Part shown: positions 10,680-21,153 of the stretch, one piece after another
How the letters are laid out: each line of letters begins with the position of its first letter
Position numbering within the stretch: the first letter of the stretch is position 1
From: Eretmocerus hayati
Lineage: Eukaryota > Arthropoda > Insecta > Hymenoptera > Aphelinidae
DNA length: 64,000 nucleotides
NCBI GenBank assembly: GCA_029851415.1
Contig: CM056741.1
Span: forward strand, 85,636,282-85,700,281
Direction: 5' to 3'
Notes under the pieces: model-generated
Seen by the model: the letters and a program-made list of their open reading frames with translations, nothing else
The model's database searches: none
What the model was told of the DNA's origin: nothing
Position numbers and translations under genes: made by a program

Positions 10680-12808
10680 GGGTCATTCTCCATAGGCGCG
10701 TCCATTTCATGTAATGGCTCGCGATTCTCCAGAGTAATATACTAGCCTACTGGGAAGTTTCTCATGACTTAAAGCAACATATTTCCCGTCAAGCACATGT
10801 ATATGCGGACCACGATTTCTCTGGGAAAGGTATGATACGACTGGTTTCATCGTCGAAATGTCAACTCCGTGGCTGTATTTTGAAAGATCGATGATTTGGT
10901 CCCAAGTTCTCACTGCTCTGACGAGTAAATGAGCTATCCTGCATGAGGTAGGTGATTTGTTAGGCTTCGAAGTTGTCTACAAACCGTGGGTTATACTCAG
11001 TCAATGCGGCGGCGTTCAGTGGGACTTGAAATGGTGATGTGATCGAATTAATTCTCACCAAATTTCGTTGTTTCCGATAAATTGTGAAGTTCAGTCGCTA
11101 TTTTCACATTTTTGCGCCCCTGCACCGTGTTAGTTGATGATAATACACACAGTTAGCGGTAAGTAGAGTTCAGGGACCGAAATATTTGCATGATGGCTCG
11201 TTATTGAGTGTTGATCGACGAGTTTTAGAGCGTTCCCTTTTGCTTTGTAAACTCCGTGGTACAATTGACTTCTCCCTCCTGTAGTTTGAACGCCTCAAAA
11301 ATGTTGGGATATATCAAGCATAACCACACTATATACCAAATAAGTGGGTTTAGCTTTAGAGTGAGTAGAATCTTCAAGAGAGCACGGAAAGCAGAAATGT
11401 AAACCCCGTGTCTTGTAAACTCCGTGCCCCATACTTGCTACTACTCCAAATGCTCTTTTTTCACTGCACCGTGGCCCTAATTTCAACACATTCGGACATC
11501 TAGTGACACTTTTCCTGCATTCCATTGATGGAGTAGGCTTGTACATGTGTGCTAATGCACGAGTGACCGTGAGATTTGATGCATGTGTGCAAGTCCCGGG
11601 GGAATCGTCAGACTATCCGAATCAATTGAGTACTGTGAAGCAGGCATGTGTGTATGCTGTTGTGTCTGTATCCGAGGATCTCATTGGATGTATACGTATT
11701 GTTGGGGAAATATCATACTACTCGAATTTAGTATGTGTCCAGAAGTACACGTACCTAGGTATGGTCCTGAGTGAATCATCCTTCGCATGTGAATTGTGTG
11801 ATCTAGGGACATTGAATAGGATGTATGAAGGACGAAACGATTTCACCAAATGATCAGACGGTTTTTGTCTAAACTGTCTGTTGTATCCAATGATGAGTGT
11901 GGCTCGCAACGTGGTGGCACGATATTTCAATATGAGACACCCATAGCTTGTAAAACGTTTCTGGTTCGAGAAAGTAGCTAAACTCGCTACAACAGCATAA
12001 TCCTGGGCTAAAGTGATGAGTGGCACATTCAATGATTAATATTAATGAGAATTATTGTTTGAAAATTGGGTCATGGCGAGAATAAACAATAAAACGTGCA
12101 TCCTTCAACGCCTTTTCGGTTTTTTCATCACAAGTCTTGAAATATGGGGTTTTTCGGAAAACTTAAAGGAACAACATTCGTAGATCTTCAAAAAATCTAC
12201 AAAAAGTTACTCCACACATTTTCCCGAAAAATCAATATTTCCCGACTTGTACCCAAAAAACCGCGAAAAGGCGAAAAATGCACGTATTTGCTATTTCTTC
12301 ATATCGCATGCAATTTTCAAACAATGATTGTCATCAATATTGATCATTGAATGTGCCACCTATCATTTGAGCCCAGAATCATGCTGTTGTGCCGAGTTTA
12401 GCCACTTAGTGCTCGATTTTCAAGAGTCGCGCACTGATCTGTATCTGCGGCTGAAACTGAACGAGTTGTGCGCTCCCATGATAGATACTACTTGACCTTT
12501 GAGTTTGAATAATCACATTCAGACACCAACACTTCAAGCAAGGTAGTATATTTGTCCCCTCAGCCCATAAGAAGCGTCTTCACGTTATTTGTGTATACTC
12601 GGTATCAGTACAGTAAAATCCGTGGCTCACCAATACACAGAAATTCATTTTACGTTGCTTTGCGTTCAGATTTGGTTGGCCAAAACATCATGCGTTCATC
12701 TATAGCAAAAATGAAAGATATCCTACCCATCAGGCGAGTTTCAAGTACCATTTTCTTCTTCAGAATATAGATGTCCAAAATGACGCGCTTATGGAGAATG
12801 ACCCATAT
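10676..12808. mobile_element. 2.1-kb DNA transposon with TIRs and subterminal repeats, family unknown
   Basis: The left end ATATGGGTCATTCTCCATA is matched in reverse by TATGGAGAATGACCCATAT at the right end; both continue with GCGCGTC-like sequence. ATAT on each side could be a target duplication or part of the repeat. A shared motif (T)GTAAACTCCGTG recurs inside. A second, truncated copy lies at 25844-26245. No transposase could be recognised, so this is probably a non-autonomous element of an unassigned superfamily. Confidence 0.7.
11925..12415. repeat. Inverted repeat inside the 10.7-12.8 kb element
   Basis: About 11925-12135 (containing GTAGCTAAACTCGCTACAACAGCATAATCCTGGGCT) reappears in reverse at about 12150-12410, with its axis near 12140. 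The same sequence occurs next to the Penelope-like copies at 31190-31430 and 55200-55450. Close to 11938, 'AGCTATGGGTGTCTCAT' (read on the minus strand) is the unoccupied form of the site where the gypsy element inserted at 55451. Confidence 0.7.
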
Positions 12809-12954
12809 AACGCCTAATCAAAACAAATCTAGGGACTTTTGCATTCACCTAGGGACTTCTGTAACGTGAGTTTGGCACTCCTGAATTCGATGATATGTTG
12901 GCAAGCCTGATATAGGTATTTTGTGGGGTGGGGGGGCCTCCATGTCTCTTACTT

Positions 12955-14110
12955 GTGTTAATACCAAGTTTCAGTCCAATCGGTTGGATAGTCTTCGAGG
13001 TATTAGCATTTTTCCTTATGGAATTTTCATGAATCGATTATTAAAAACTCATGCTCTTGAGGAGGCTCCAGCACTTTTTAATAAAACATTTGTTTTCGGC
13101 GCGAGTAGGCTCAAACAATAGCTAAAACCACCAGAAATGTAAAACCGTTGGAAAAACATGGGGTCAACCACCAAAATCGTTAGCAAATTGACTTCGAAAA
13201 TTATTTCTGACTACACGTAACCTTATGGGCCAGACGCGTTAAGATGAGATTTCGGGCTAACTATTCATATGATATCTGTTCTGACCTTTGATCTATTCCC
13301 TATAAATTGATACCAGGAAAACTATGGGTCAACCATCAGAATTTCGAGAAAATGAGAGTGAAAGTAAGAAAGCTAGCGTTGCAGCCAGCGCTTGCATTGT
13401 GAGTACACCTATGTATAGCGCCAATGACGCGGTGGAAGGGGAAAAGGCGCGCGGCGCCCAGTGCTTGGTACGCTCCTACGCGCTCAAACCTCCTTGAGTT
13501 GAATATGAATTACGGGTGACTTTATTGCCCTATCTGAATCGGAATATCAGGTGAGCTAAGATATTGAAGCGTATGTAAAGCAGATTCCGGGCCGATTGAT
13601 TGGGTACTTTCCAAAATATTGGCATTTTCTCTCATGGCATTTTTATGAGCCGATTGTTCAAACCTCATGCTTTTGAGTAAAATATCAATTCCGGTTGACT
13701 CTATTTGGCTTATCTCATAGGGATTCTCAGTAACATAGACATTGAGAAGTATGTAAACCAGATTTCAGGCCAATCGGTTGGATAGTTTTTGAGATATTGG
13801 CATTTATGTCATGGAATTTTCATGAGTCGATTATCAAACTTTCATGCTCCTTAGTTAAATATGAGTCACGAGTGACTTTCCTGGCCTTCCTGATAGAAAT
13901 TTCAGGTAATATTAATATTGAAGGGTATATATACTGAATTTTTGGCCGATTGGTTGAAAATTTTTCAAAATATTGGCATTTTTCCTCATGGATTTTTATG
14001 AGTCGATTATGACTAACTCATGCTTCCAAGTGACATATCAATTCCGGGTTACTCTTTTCGGCCTTTCTGATAGAAATTCCAGGTAACCTAGATATCGAAG
14101 AGTATGTATA
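12955..14110 (+). repeat. 176-bp satellite-like tandem repeat, diverged
   Basis: The block 'ATTGGCATTT...CATGG' followed by 'TTCATGAGTCGATTAT' recurs at about 13618, 13795 and 13971 (spacing 177 and 176), with an older unit at about 13003. Each unit also contains 'GGCCGATTGGTTGGA' and 'GATAGAAATTTCAGGTAA'-type blocks. The sequence between 13060 and 13430 is too diverged to assign. Unit similarity is moderate by eye, so the array is old. Confidence 0.75.
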
Positions 14111-14719
14111 CCATACCGAGTTTCAGTACTGGAGAGTACCTAGTGTACTGAAGACGGTTCTGTTCAGCTTGCTGCGGATTGACTCAGTTACAACCACGTC
14201 CTTACCCGCCGCTCAGTGACATGAAAACTTCTTGAGATTTTGGGGCTCGGAATAGTTCGTGAGTGGGAGCGCGGAGTATATGTAAGCAGCCACGAAGAGT
14301 TGTTTCGGTCAAACTCCATCGCGTAGTCGACCAGGGCGGAGACCGTTCAGAATATGAAGTTGAGCTCGGTTCAAAGAGATGAGGAGCCGTAGACAAGCAA
14401 GTGGATTTCGAGATGAATCATATCAAAGGTAGGTCACCAATCAGATGAAAATAGAATGGTCATGCTTATATTACAATCATATTCAATTCCGTGATGTAGA
14501 ACATGTTTAATACTTGACAATCTTGATTGAACGGTTCCAGGGTCATTAAATCAACGGACCATGAACAAGATTCGCAGAAGAATCGGAAAAGCTCCTGGGA
14601 ATCTTCATAAGGGGTCTCATAATCCACTAGTCAGAGGAATGAGTGGAATAAATGAGTGTACTTCAATAAATTGGGATTGATACGTTTCAAGTAGAATTCA
14701 TGTGGGTGGTATTTGGACT
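14111..14719. other. Stretch with no assignable feature
   Basis: 14140-14400 is more GC-rich than its surroundings and matches nothing I recognise. 14400-14719 is AT-rich and borders the numt; it may hold its far edge, but I cannot align it with the cytb C-terminus or with nad1. Confidence 0.4.
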
Positions 14720-15017
14720 ACTTATGTCCTTCAATTACAGGAATAAACAAGTATCTGAGCGACTCTATCAAAAAACTTTGAAAGTAACAGTGATGAAATT
14801 CTTTGAAATAGCCATTATTAAACCTACCATTTCTCCTGATTAATCAAGAATTGATCGTCAAATTGCACTAGCAAATGAAAAATATGATTCGGGTTGAATA
14901 TGAACAGGGGTAATTATGGGATGAGCTTGATTGAAGTTTTTCGGATCAGGAAGTATATAAGGATTCAATAAAGGAATGATTATCAATAATAATGACATGA
15001 TAAAATTCTAATATATG
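14720..15017 (-). pseudogene. cob: Numt: cytochrome b, C-terminal part
   Basis: On the minus strand, [19 protein letters not shown] is followed by [29 protein letters not shown] and GEMVGLIMA. These match the cytb blocks 'DPDNF', 'TP.[20 protein letters not shown]' and '..IGL.MSI'. TGA must be read as Trp. Substitutions such as [12 protein letters not shown] show decay, and later codons fall out of frame. The fragment is separated from the rest of cytb by a 480-bp foldback insertion. Confidence 0.85.
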
Positions 15018-15497
15018 TTTTTCGCAACTGTGTGCGCGAAGTTGTAAAAAAATGAGACCTCTCTTCATTATTTACAGTGCGAGAAGTAATGCGTGAATGA
15101 CTTCTCGCACAGTTTTACATTTACGCACTCGTGGAGTGTGCATGAATGTAACTTCTCGCTCTAATGCATTTTCATTCACGCACAGTTCCAAAATATGATG
15201 TCACGTCATTCCTCTGAATTTGGCCTTTCTTGAAAACTTCGTTTCCAAGATAATCTTGCTCGGACAGTGGTGCATTTAATTACAACTTCGCGCACAGTTG
15301 CAAAAAATAGTATACGCAACACATGCGAGAAGTTCCCCCATACGTTGCCAACTCGCTCGAGAAGTAACATTCACGCACAATTCGAAACTTCTCGCACACC
15401 CAGAAGTTTCGAAGTGTGCGTGAATGTTAACTTCTCGCACTCGTTTGGCAACTTGTGCGGAAATTGACCTTCTCGCACTTGTTGCGTAATATACTAT
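15018..15497. mobile_element. Foldback-type repeat rich in GCGAGAAGT motifs, inserted in the cytb numt
   Basis: The left end is TTTTTCGCAACTGTGTGCGCGAAG and the right end, reversed, includes GCAACAAGTGCGAGAAGG. Inside, GTGCGAGAAGT or its complement appears about eight times in both orientations, mixed with ATTCACGCAC. A shorter copy at 30615-30928 shares both outer boundaries. The split cytb frame on either side shows that the block is an insertion. I cannot define a target duplication or a transposase. Confidence 0.75.
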
Positions 15498-16190
15498 GAT
15501 GTAATAATGAGGGTAAGAAGGAGTTTCGAATAGATTCCTTCGAGTTCCTGAAGGATTACTTGATCCAGTTTCATATGAAAATATTGAATGGATAACTACC
15601 ATCATCATTATAATGAAGGGTATTTGATGGAAAGAATGGAATCGATTTGATGTAGCATTATCAACTGAAAATCCCCCTCATAACCATATGACTATCATAA
15701 ATCCTGAATAAGGAATAGCTGAAAGTGAGTTTGTGATTACAGTAGCCTCTCAAAGAGATATTCCTCCTCAAGGTAGAACATAAACTATAACATCTGTTAT
15801 TATTGTAATTACTAAAATCATTGCTCCGATTAATCGAGTATTCTTTAATGTGAAAGAATGATAATATAAAATTCGACCTACATGGTTAAATATAAAAAAT
15901 GAAAAGTATTGGAGCTCCATTCACATGAATTAAACGAATCAATCACCCATAATTTACATCTTGAATCATATAAACAATTCTAAAAGATGAATGAACTTCT
16001 GTAGTATAATGTGGAGATATGAATAATCCGCGTATAATTTGATTAATTAAACGAATTCCTGATAAAGATCCGAGATTTCATCATATATAAATGCTTGGAG
16101 GTGTGAGTAAAACAACTAATGAATCATAAAATATATTTATTGTATTATCCATTACCAAAAATGATATTTCCATAATTCATTTTTCGAATC
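15498..16190 (-). pseudogene. cob: Numt: cytochrome b, N-terminal and central part
   Basis: On the minus strand this encodes [79 protein letters not shown] and [15 protein letters not shown]. These are the canonical cytb blocks, including the DVNYGW, LPWG.MS.WGATVITN and ETGSSNP segments. TGA is Trp. At least one frameshift interrupts it (after GAPILFIFYI). The start region near 16175 reads like an insect cytb N-terminus. It is a nuclear pseudogene fragment, being inside repeats and carrying frame damage. Confidence 0.9.
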
Positions 16191-16305
16191 GAGTATATTT
16201 TTTTCAATTATATTTCTACGACAAATGCTGAACATTAAGACGAACAAATAATATATATCAACATGAAATGATTTTCACTTATCATATAAATATGTGATTT
16301 TTGAA

Positions 16306-16738
16306 AATCAAGAAGTTTTTTTGTAGATTGGTCAAGCGTTGCAATGCTTGTTACTTGAGAACAGGCCCAATGCAAATTACGGAAGCGCCAACGTCGCCTC
16401 TCAAAAATACACAAGCCTAGATGTGGAGTCCTCAATAATGTATCAGATGGATAATAGCTGTATGTGACAGATCCTCCGTCGTCATACTGACGAGCCCGAA
16501 CGGATGGATCGGGGCGAAACAGTAGCACTCGTTATATTTCATATTCAGTAAGATCATGGATAGTTTCTCTTCACATAGTATGTTACCGGGATTCAGCACC
16601 CTGAGTACAAACGGGCTCCACATCTAGGCTTGTGTATTTTTGACAGGCGATGTTGGCGCTTCCGTAATTTGCATTAAGCATGTCATCAAGTGACAAGCAT
16701 TGCAACGCTTGACCAATCCACGAGAAAACTTCTTGATT
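16306..16738. mobile_element. 433-bp inverted-repeat element between cytb and nad6-like numt segments
   Basis: The arms at 16306-16440 and 16600-16738 are reverse complements (AATCAAGAAGTTTT, GGTCAAGCGTTGCAATGCTTG, GCAAATTACGGAAGCGCCAAC, ACACAAGCCTAGATGTGGAG), around a 160-bp middle. It lies in mitochondrial-like AT-rich sequence where nad6 and cytb should be adjacent. There is no coding potential; it is a MITE or foldback. Confidence 0.8.
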
Positions 16739-19045
16739 CTCAAGAATTTCAATTCCTTCGAGCACAATAAAAGTATTGCAAACTTCTAAAAATATGAATA
16801 TGTATATAATTTCTATATCAATGAATTCATTCATGTCAGAATTTATGTTAGGAATTTCATTCAATTCATTCAATCAAATAAAATTATAATGAATTGAAAT
16901 TTTTGATAATAAATATAAGAATATTGATCTATTCAATTTAAATGGAATAATATGGATATGATTTAATGCGATGAATATTTTGTCATTTCTGATGAATCTA
17001 ATGAGATATAAAAATGAAGTTAAGGAACTTCTTACAATCATTGAAGAAGTTAGAAGAGCAAATCGATGATTATTCATAAGAATTTCCATATTTGATGAAA
17101 TTATTAAAAATAGTCCTATAACAATCGAGGGGGTGCATGGAAGAAGGGCCTAATTACAAAATGGCCATCTCGAGAAAAACGATATAAACTAACTGTATCT
17201 TGCCCGTGGCATGATTCGATGCGCGGACGTGGCTTATTTCAAAGGTTATGACATCCTCGAAATTACCGGACAGGAGTTGGAAGGTTGCTGCAGATTTTGA
17301 GAGGTATACAGCCATTCGAAAGAATATAATTAGGCCCTTTTTCCCAATACTGGGTCAATTTTTGGAACAATCGCTCCACTAGAAGTTCAGAAATGATGCG
17401 AAATCGAGTTCAATGACGTCCGAATTTCATCAGAATATCTATGGGTATGTCACATAAGATATTCGATTGCAATTCAACGTCTCAATGCATTTTCATCGAT
17501 TCTGCACGTGAAAGATGGGTCCATTGAGTGTGTGAAACTGAGGTCACTTAGAATTCACTTGGCAAGCATGAAGATACATTTCTTGAAGGCCAAAGAACAT
17601 GATTTGATAGCCAGAATTGGTAGAAAAGAGATATGAAGGCCATGCATGAGCATTCTTTAGAAAATTTTTCGTAAAGAAATAGGCCCTTTTTACCAATACT
17701 CCACCACTTAGGCCCTATATCCCGATATCGATAGTGGAGTTAGGCCCTTTTGAACTAGTTTCTCCGTCGACTTAGGCCCTTTTTACCAATACTGTTGCAC
17801 TGAGGCCCTTTTTACCGATATTGTTGTTCTTAGGCCCTTCTTACCAATAATCTTGGACTTGGGCCCTTTTTACCAATACTCTTCCATTTAAGCTCTTTCT
17901 TTCTGTACTGATCGAAAGGCTCTTTCGAGGAATCTTTGCGGCCTTTATTGCTTTCTAGATACCTGTCTCCGCGATAAGTCCCCTTCATACACTCACGTTC
18001 GTGCTGAGATTTGGTTGTCAGATTAGTCTTTCTTCAGAATTCTCATTATTTCAATCTCTCGTTCGATTCTGAGAGTATCTCTCATGGTAAGCGCAAGGTT
18101 TTTCTCTCTGTTTTCGAACTACCAGTGATGTATGTTCGTTCGGATGTAGATTTTGTGAATATGCCAATGCGTAGGTCTCACACATCAATATTTACTGGAT
18201 TTTTTTTTCATTACTTGAGTGAATTTTTTTCTTTCTTACTGAAAGACATACAAAGTCTTGGTTAAAGGCTCCTTACAGTGCAAAAGGAAAGTGGATTGAG
18301 CTGGCTGTCTCAGCTGGATTCACGGATCAGTGAAAATATTCAGGAAAATCCGAAAAAAATTCAGTTTCCTCCGCCAAAAAAATGATTTAGTGAGGAATCC
18401 AACCTATTGAAACTGTGATTTGATTACTATAGGTATATCTGATCCTGATATTGGTAAGGAATGTCACCCGATTATTTTGACTTTTTTTCCTGACTCACAC
18501 GCAAAAATCGACGTAAATTAGGGATGGGACCTAATGATCGATAATAAACGAACATCATTTGAATCGGCATCCGAATTCTATCTGCATATTTGCTGGATAA
18601 AAAATGAAACAAACTTCGGATCACGCATTCTTGGAATAGAATAGGAAAGACAAATAGATCAGAAGTGTACTACTTGTTCGAAATGAGGAAACAGTAAAAT
18701 ATCTATGCAAAGAGTTGAATTCCCATCATAAAATATAGAAACGAGCCTGACTCCCGTTGTATAATAGACAAAAGGGCCTAACTCCCATCGGATAGTCGAC
18801 AAAAGGGCCTAATGGATGTTAGGCCTTTTCCCGATCCATGAGGTTTTCAAAGTCTATGAAGAAACGAAATTTATGGGGTGATAGATCATGGTTCAGAGGT
18901 TAAAAAAGCGAGTGTCCGGGAAAAGGGCCTAAGGGCCAATAGGCCCTTCTTCTATGCACCCCTCAATCGGAAACATCTGTTCCCTATGAATTATTAATAC
19001 TTCAATATAAATAATAACACAAGGGAAAAGGAATTGAAATATGTA
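16739..19045 (-). pseudogene. Numt: nad6-like segment, itself split by a transposon
   Basis: Two AT-rich pieces, 16739-17127 and 18964-19045, join across the intervening element into an open minus-strand frame. It includes MFPIVIGLFLIISSNMEILM, then LTSSMIVRSSLTSFLYLI and FIRNDKIFIALN, with AGA probably Ser. Composition and position (directly 5' of cytb on the same strand) fit nad6, and the FLYLISFISNDKIF block resembles the nad6 'LFIY.S..SNE' block. Sequence similarity alone is weak, so the gene name rests mainly on synteny. Confidence 0.45.
17128..18963. mobile_element. 1.84-kb TIR element with repeated TTAGGCCCTTTTTACCAATACT-like motifs
   Basis: The ends are AGGGGGTGCATGGAAGAAGGGCCTA and the reverse of TAGGCCCTTCTTCTATGCACCCCT. 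The flanks carry a CAATCG duplication (17122-17127 and 18964-18969). Between 17680 and 17890, TAGGCCCTTTTTACCAATACT-like units recur about eight times; inverted AAAAGGGCCTAA units occur at 18770-18945. The middle has unremarkable short frames (for example 18011-18265) and no transposase I recognise. A 6-bp duplication is unusual enough that I do not assign a superfamily. Confidence 0.75.
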
Positions 19046-19500
19046 AGATATAATTTTACTAGCGTCATGCCTCGCATTGCTTGGCCTGTAAAATTTCCCG
19101 AGAGGCGTACTAGTTCCTCGAAATGCTCTTCCAAATCAAATGAAAATATATACTGTACCATTCCTATATATTGAGTTAAGTGACGGTATTTTTTATGGTC
19201 TTCATGGGTTCCAAACCATCTGAAAAACCATCGCTTAACTGAATACATAAAATGTTTCAAGATCATATTCTCATTCGATTTGGAAGAGCATCGTGGAAAA
19301 CTAATACGCTTCTCGGGAACGCTCATAAGCCGAGCAACGCGAGGCATTACGCTAGTACATATGATAAGCACCATTACAAAGAATTGGAGAAATTCTCCAT
19401 CCTCCTTCATGCACAAAAAACTCTTATAACGATCGACAATAGTAACGCAACTTCCGCACACCATAATTACCATATCAGTTAACCGCCATGATTCTACTCA
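19046..19500. repeat. Inverted duplication whose two arms both encode a similar peptide
   Basis: The 19050-19180 arm is the reverse of about 19240-19360. A minus-strand frame spans 18994-19473 (159 codons). It includes FDLEEHFEELVRLSGNFTG from one arm; the other arm read on the plus strand gives FDLEEHRGKLIRFSGTLISR. The peptide looks coding-like but I cannot name it; a chemoreceptor-type exon is one weak possibility. It may be a captured exon duplicated inside a foldback. Confidence 0.45.
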
Positions 19501-19832
19501 TTGGCGATCGTTTTTTCACCCTCTCTTCTCAATTGCAACTACGGGCCATAACACATCACACGCATATCGATCAAAGGAGTGGGGGATGTCTAGACAGACG
19601 AGCATATCTGGTGGCGCCAGTTTTCTTCACTTCTCTTCCTTGGTAACAATGGCGCATTGGAAAAACTCTGACGTCTAGCGCCAGGAGGAGTAGGACTGCG
19701 CGCTCATTTATTGGCGTCAGTCATTACTATTCTCTCTCCTCACAACTGTACGCCGAACAGGATTAGGGGCCATCCATAAATGATATCATGCTCTCGGGGG
19801 GAGGGGGGGGTCAGCCAAATGTGACAAACAGG

Positions 19833-19992
19833 GCAGTCAAGCGTGGTAGAGTCCTTCCCCTCAAGCCCCTCCAGTCATGTGTAGAGCGCACCGCGGCGTC
19901 GCAGGGGAGGGGCTCCTTCGCCTCGAGCCGCGACGCTCTCTGCACTTGACTGGAGGGGCTTGAGGGGAGGGACTCTACTACGCTTGACACCC
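19833..19992. mobile_element. 160-bp GC-rich palindromic MITE nested in the previous element
   Basis: GTCAAGCGTGGTAGAGTCC followed by TTCCCCTCAAGCCCCTCCAGTCA is repeated in reverse at the other end with few changes. The GC content is far above that of the surroundings and there is no coding potential. Confidence 0.75.
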
Positions 19993-20090
19993 CTGGTGAC
20001 AAAGTGTGACAAGGGGGGGGGGGGTATGCTCAAACGTGACATCATGTTTGATCAAGTGCGGTTTGCAAGAATTTTCAAAAATTTCGTGAG

Positions 20091-20359
20091 TGATATATAG
20101 GCAGGTCGCTGCTTGCCGCAATGAAGAGGCTCTGTGCGTTTTACCTGATGAAGGTGGCTCTGAAGATTTACAGTGGATGAGGGTCCAAGACTTGGATAAA
20201 TCCGTAATACCTATAAAAGAGACTTGTCATGAAGAAGATCTTTTCCCAATCATTCCCAATTTAGGGGAATGGGTCCAAAGCCCTTGGATTGAGGATCGTC
20301 AGGGATTCTCAGCATTTACAGTCAGCAATGGAAACATTTTTCGAATCTTCTATTTCTAG
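20091..20359 (+). pseudogene. Open frame inside a DNA transposon, possible captured exon
   Basis: The frame gives IYRQVAACRNEEALCVLPDE, then a segment ending LQWMRVQDLDKSVIP, a middle with EDLFPIIPNLGEWVQSPWI, and GFSAFTVSNGN. It has balanced, protein-like composition, unlike the low-complexity frames around it. It starts after a TATAG that could be an acceptor site and has no ATG. I do not recognise the family. Its position between transposon ends fits capture of a host exon, which is inference. Confidence 0.35.
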
Positions 20360-20804
20360 GGCATCTCAAGGCATTAATATCAAACATTATTTCAAATAAG
20401 AGTTATACTCCAAAGTTCAATTAAGAAATGTGATCAAATGTATGTATTGAAATTGAGTGATAAAGTCAAGATTTTGCGTCGTAATATGTGATTTTTCCTC
20501 GGATACTGGAAATTTCCACCCCCCAATAGTCAGGGAAGGGGGGGTCTACCTATTTTTCACATCATGGCAGGGGGGGATCTTCAAATTTGTGACAAAGTGT
20601 GACATGGGGGCGGGGGGGGGGGGTCAAAAATGATCAATTTTGGCATAATATCATCTATGGATGGCCCCTTAGGATCTGATAGTGGAAGAAGAGTGGAGGA
20701 AGGCATTTGGGGCCGCGGAATCACCTGGCAAGGGGCAGTTTGTCGGTGCTCATCGATGCGAACAGATGGATAACAGGAGATGAAAAACGTCGCAGTATAT
20801 ATAT

Positions 20805-21056
20805 ACATAAACTTTTTTTAAGATTAATATGTTTAGAATTCATTATATTGAGAGTTTTGTTGATATTGAGATTAACTTCATCTATAAATAAGAGAAAACT
20901 TCTTTTACTATATTATTTAGTTTATGTAGTATGTGAGAGAGTCAATCTTACATCAGTAATTTTATTGATCTGAATTCATGGGAACAATCCAATTAGATTA
21001 TTAAATCCAATCATATGATGAAATAAATCATATTCTTAATAATATTCAATTTGAAT
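20805..21056 (+). pseudogene. nad4L: Numt: NADH dehydrogenase subunit 4L
   Basis: The plus strand reads LEFIILRVLLILRLTSSINK, LLYYLVYVVCERVNLTSVIL and then IHGNN. If AGA is Ser and TGA is Trp, as in invertebrate mitochondria, the match to the nad4L blocks 'LEF..LS', 'FLVF.VCES' and 'HGND' is clear. It is on the strand opposite to cytb and lies before nad4, the arrangement expected in arthropod mtDNA. Being embedded in nuclear repeats, it is a relic. Confidence 0.75.
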
Positions 21057-21153
21057 TTGATATTCGGTGTTGAACAAATTTCAACATATTTAATTTATGA
21101 TAATTCATTTCCAATTAGATTAGTTCATTTAATGAAAATTAACTTTGATAATT

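Larger units (their letters stand above)
19764..20670. mobile_element. 0.9-kb DNA transposon with AGGGGCCATCCATAAATGAT termini and G-runs
   Basis: The left end TAGGGGCCATCCATAAATGATATCATG and the reversed right end AAGGGGCCATCCATAGATGATATTATG are inverted repeats, flanked by AGGAT. Just inside both ends lie poly-G tracts with GTGACAAAGTGTGACA-like repeats, a pattern I associate with common insect non-autonomous DNA transposons. It contains a nested GC-rich palindrome (19833-19992) and an open frame at 20090-20359. Confidence 0.75.

Noticed and set aside
15276..15608. 110-codon minus-strand ORF as a gene
   Set aside because: It is a chimera of the cytb numt ([20 protein letters not shown]) and the inserted GCGAGAAGT repeat.
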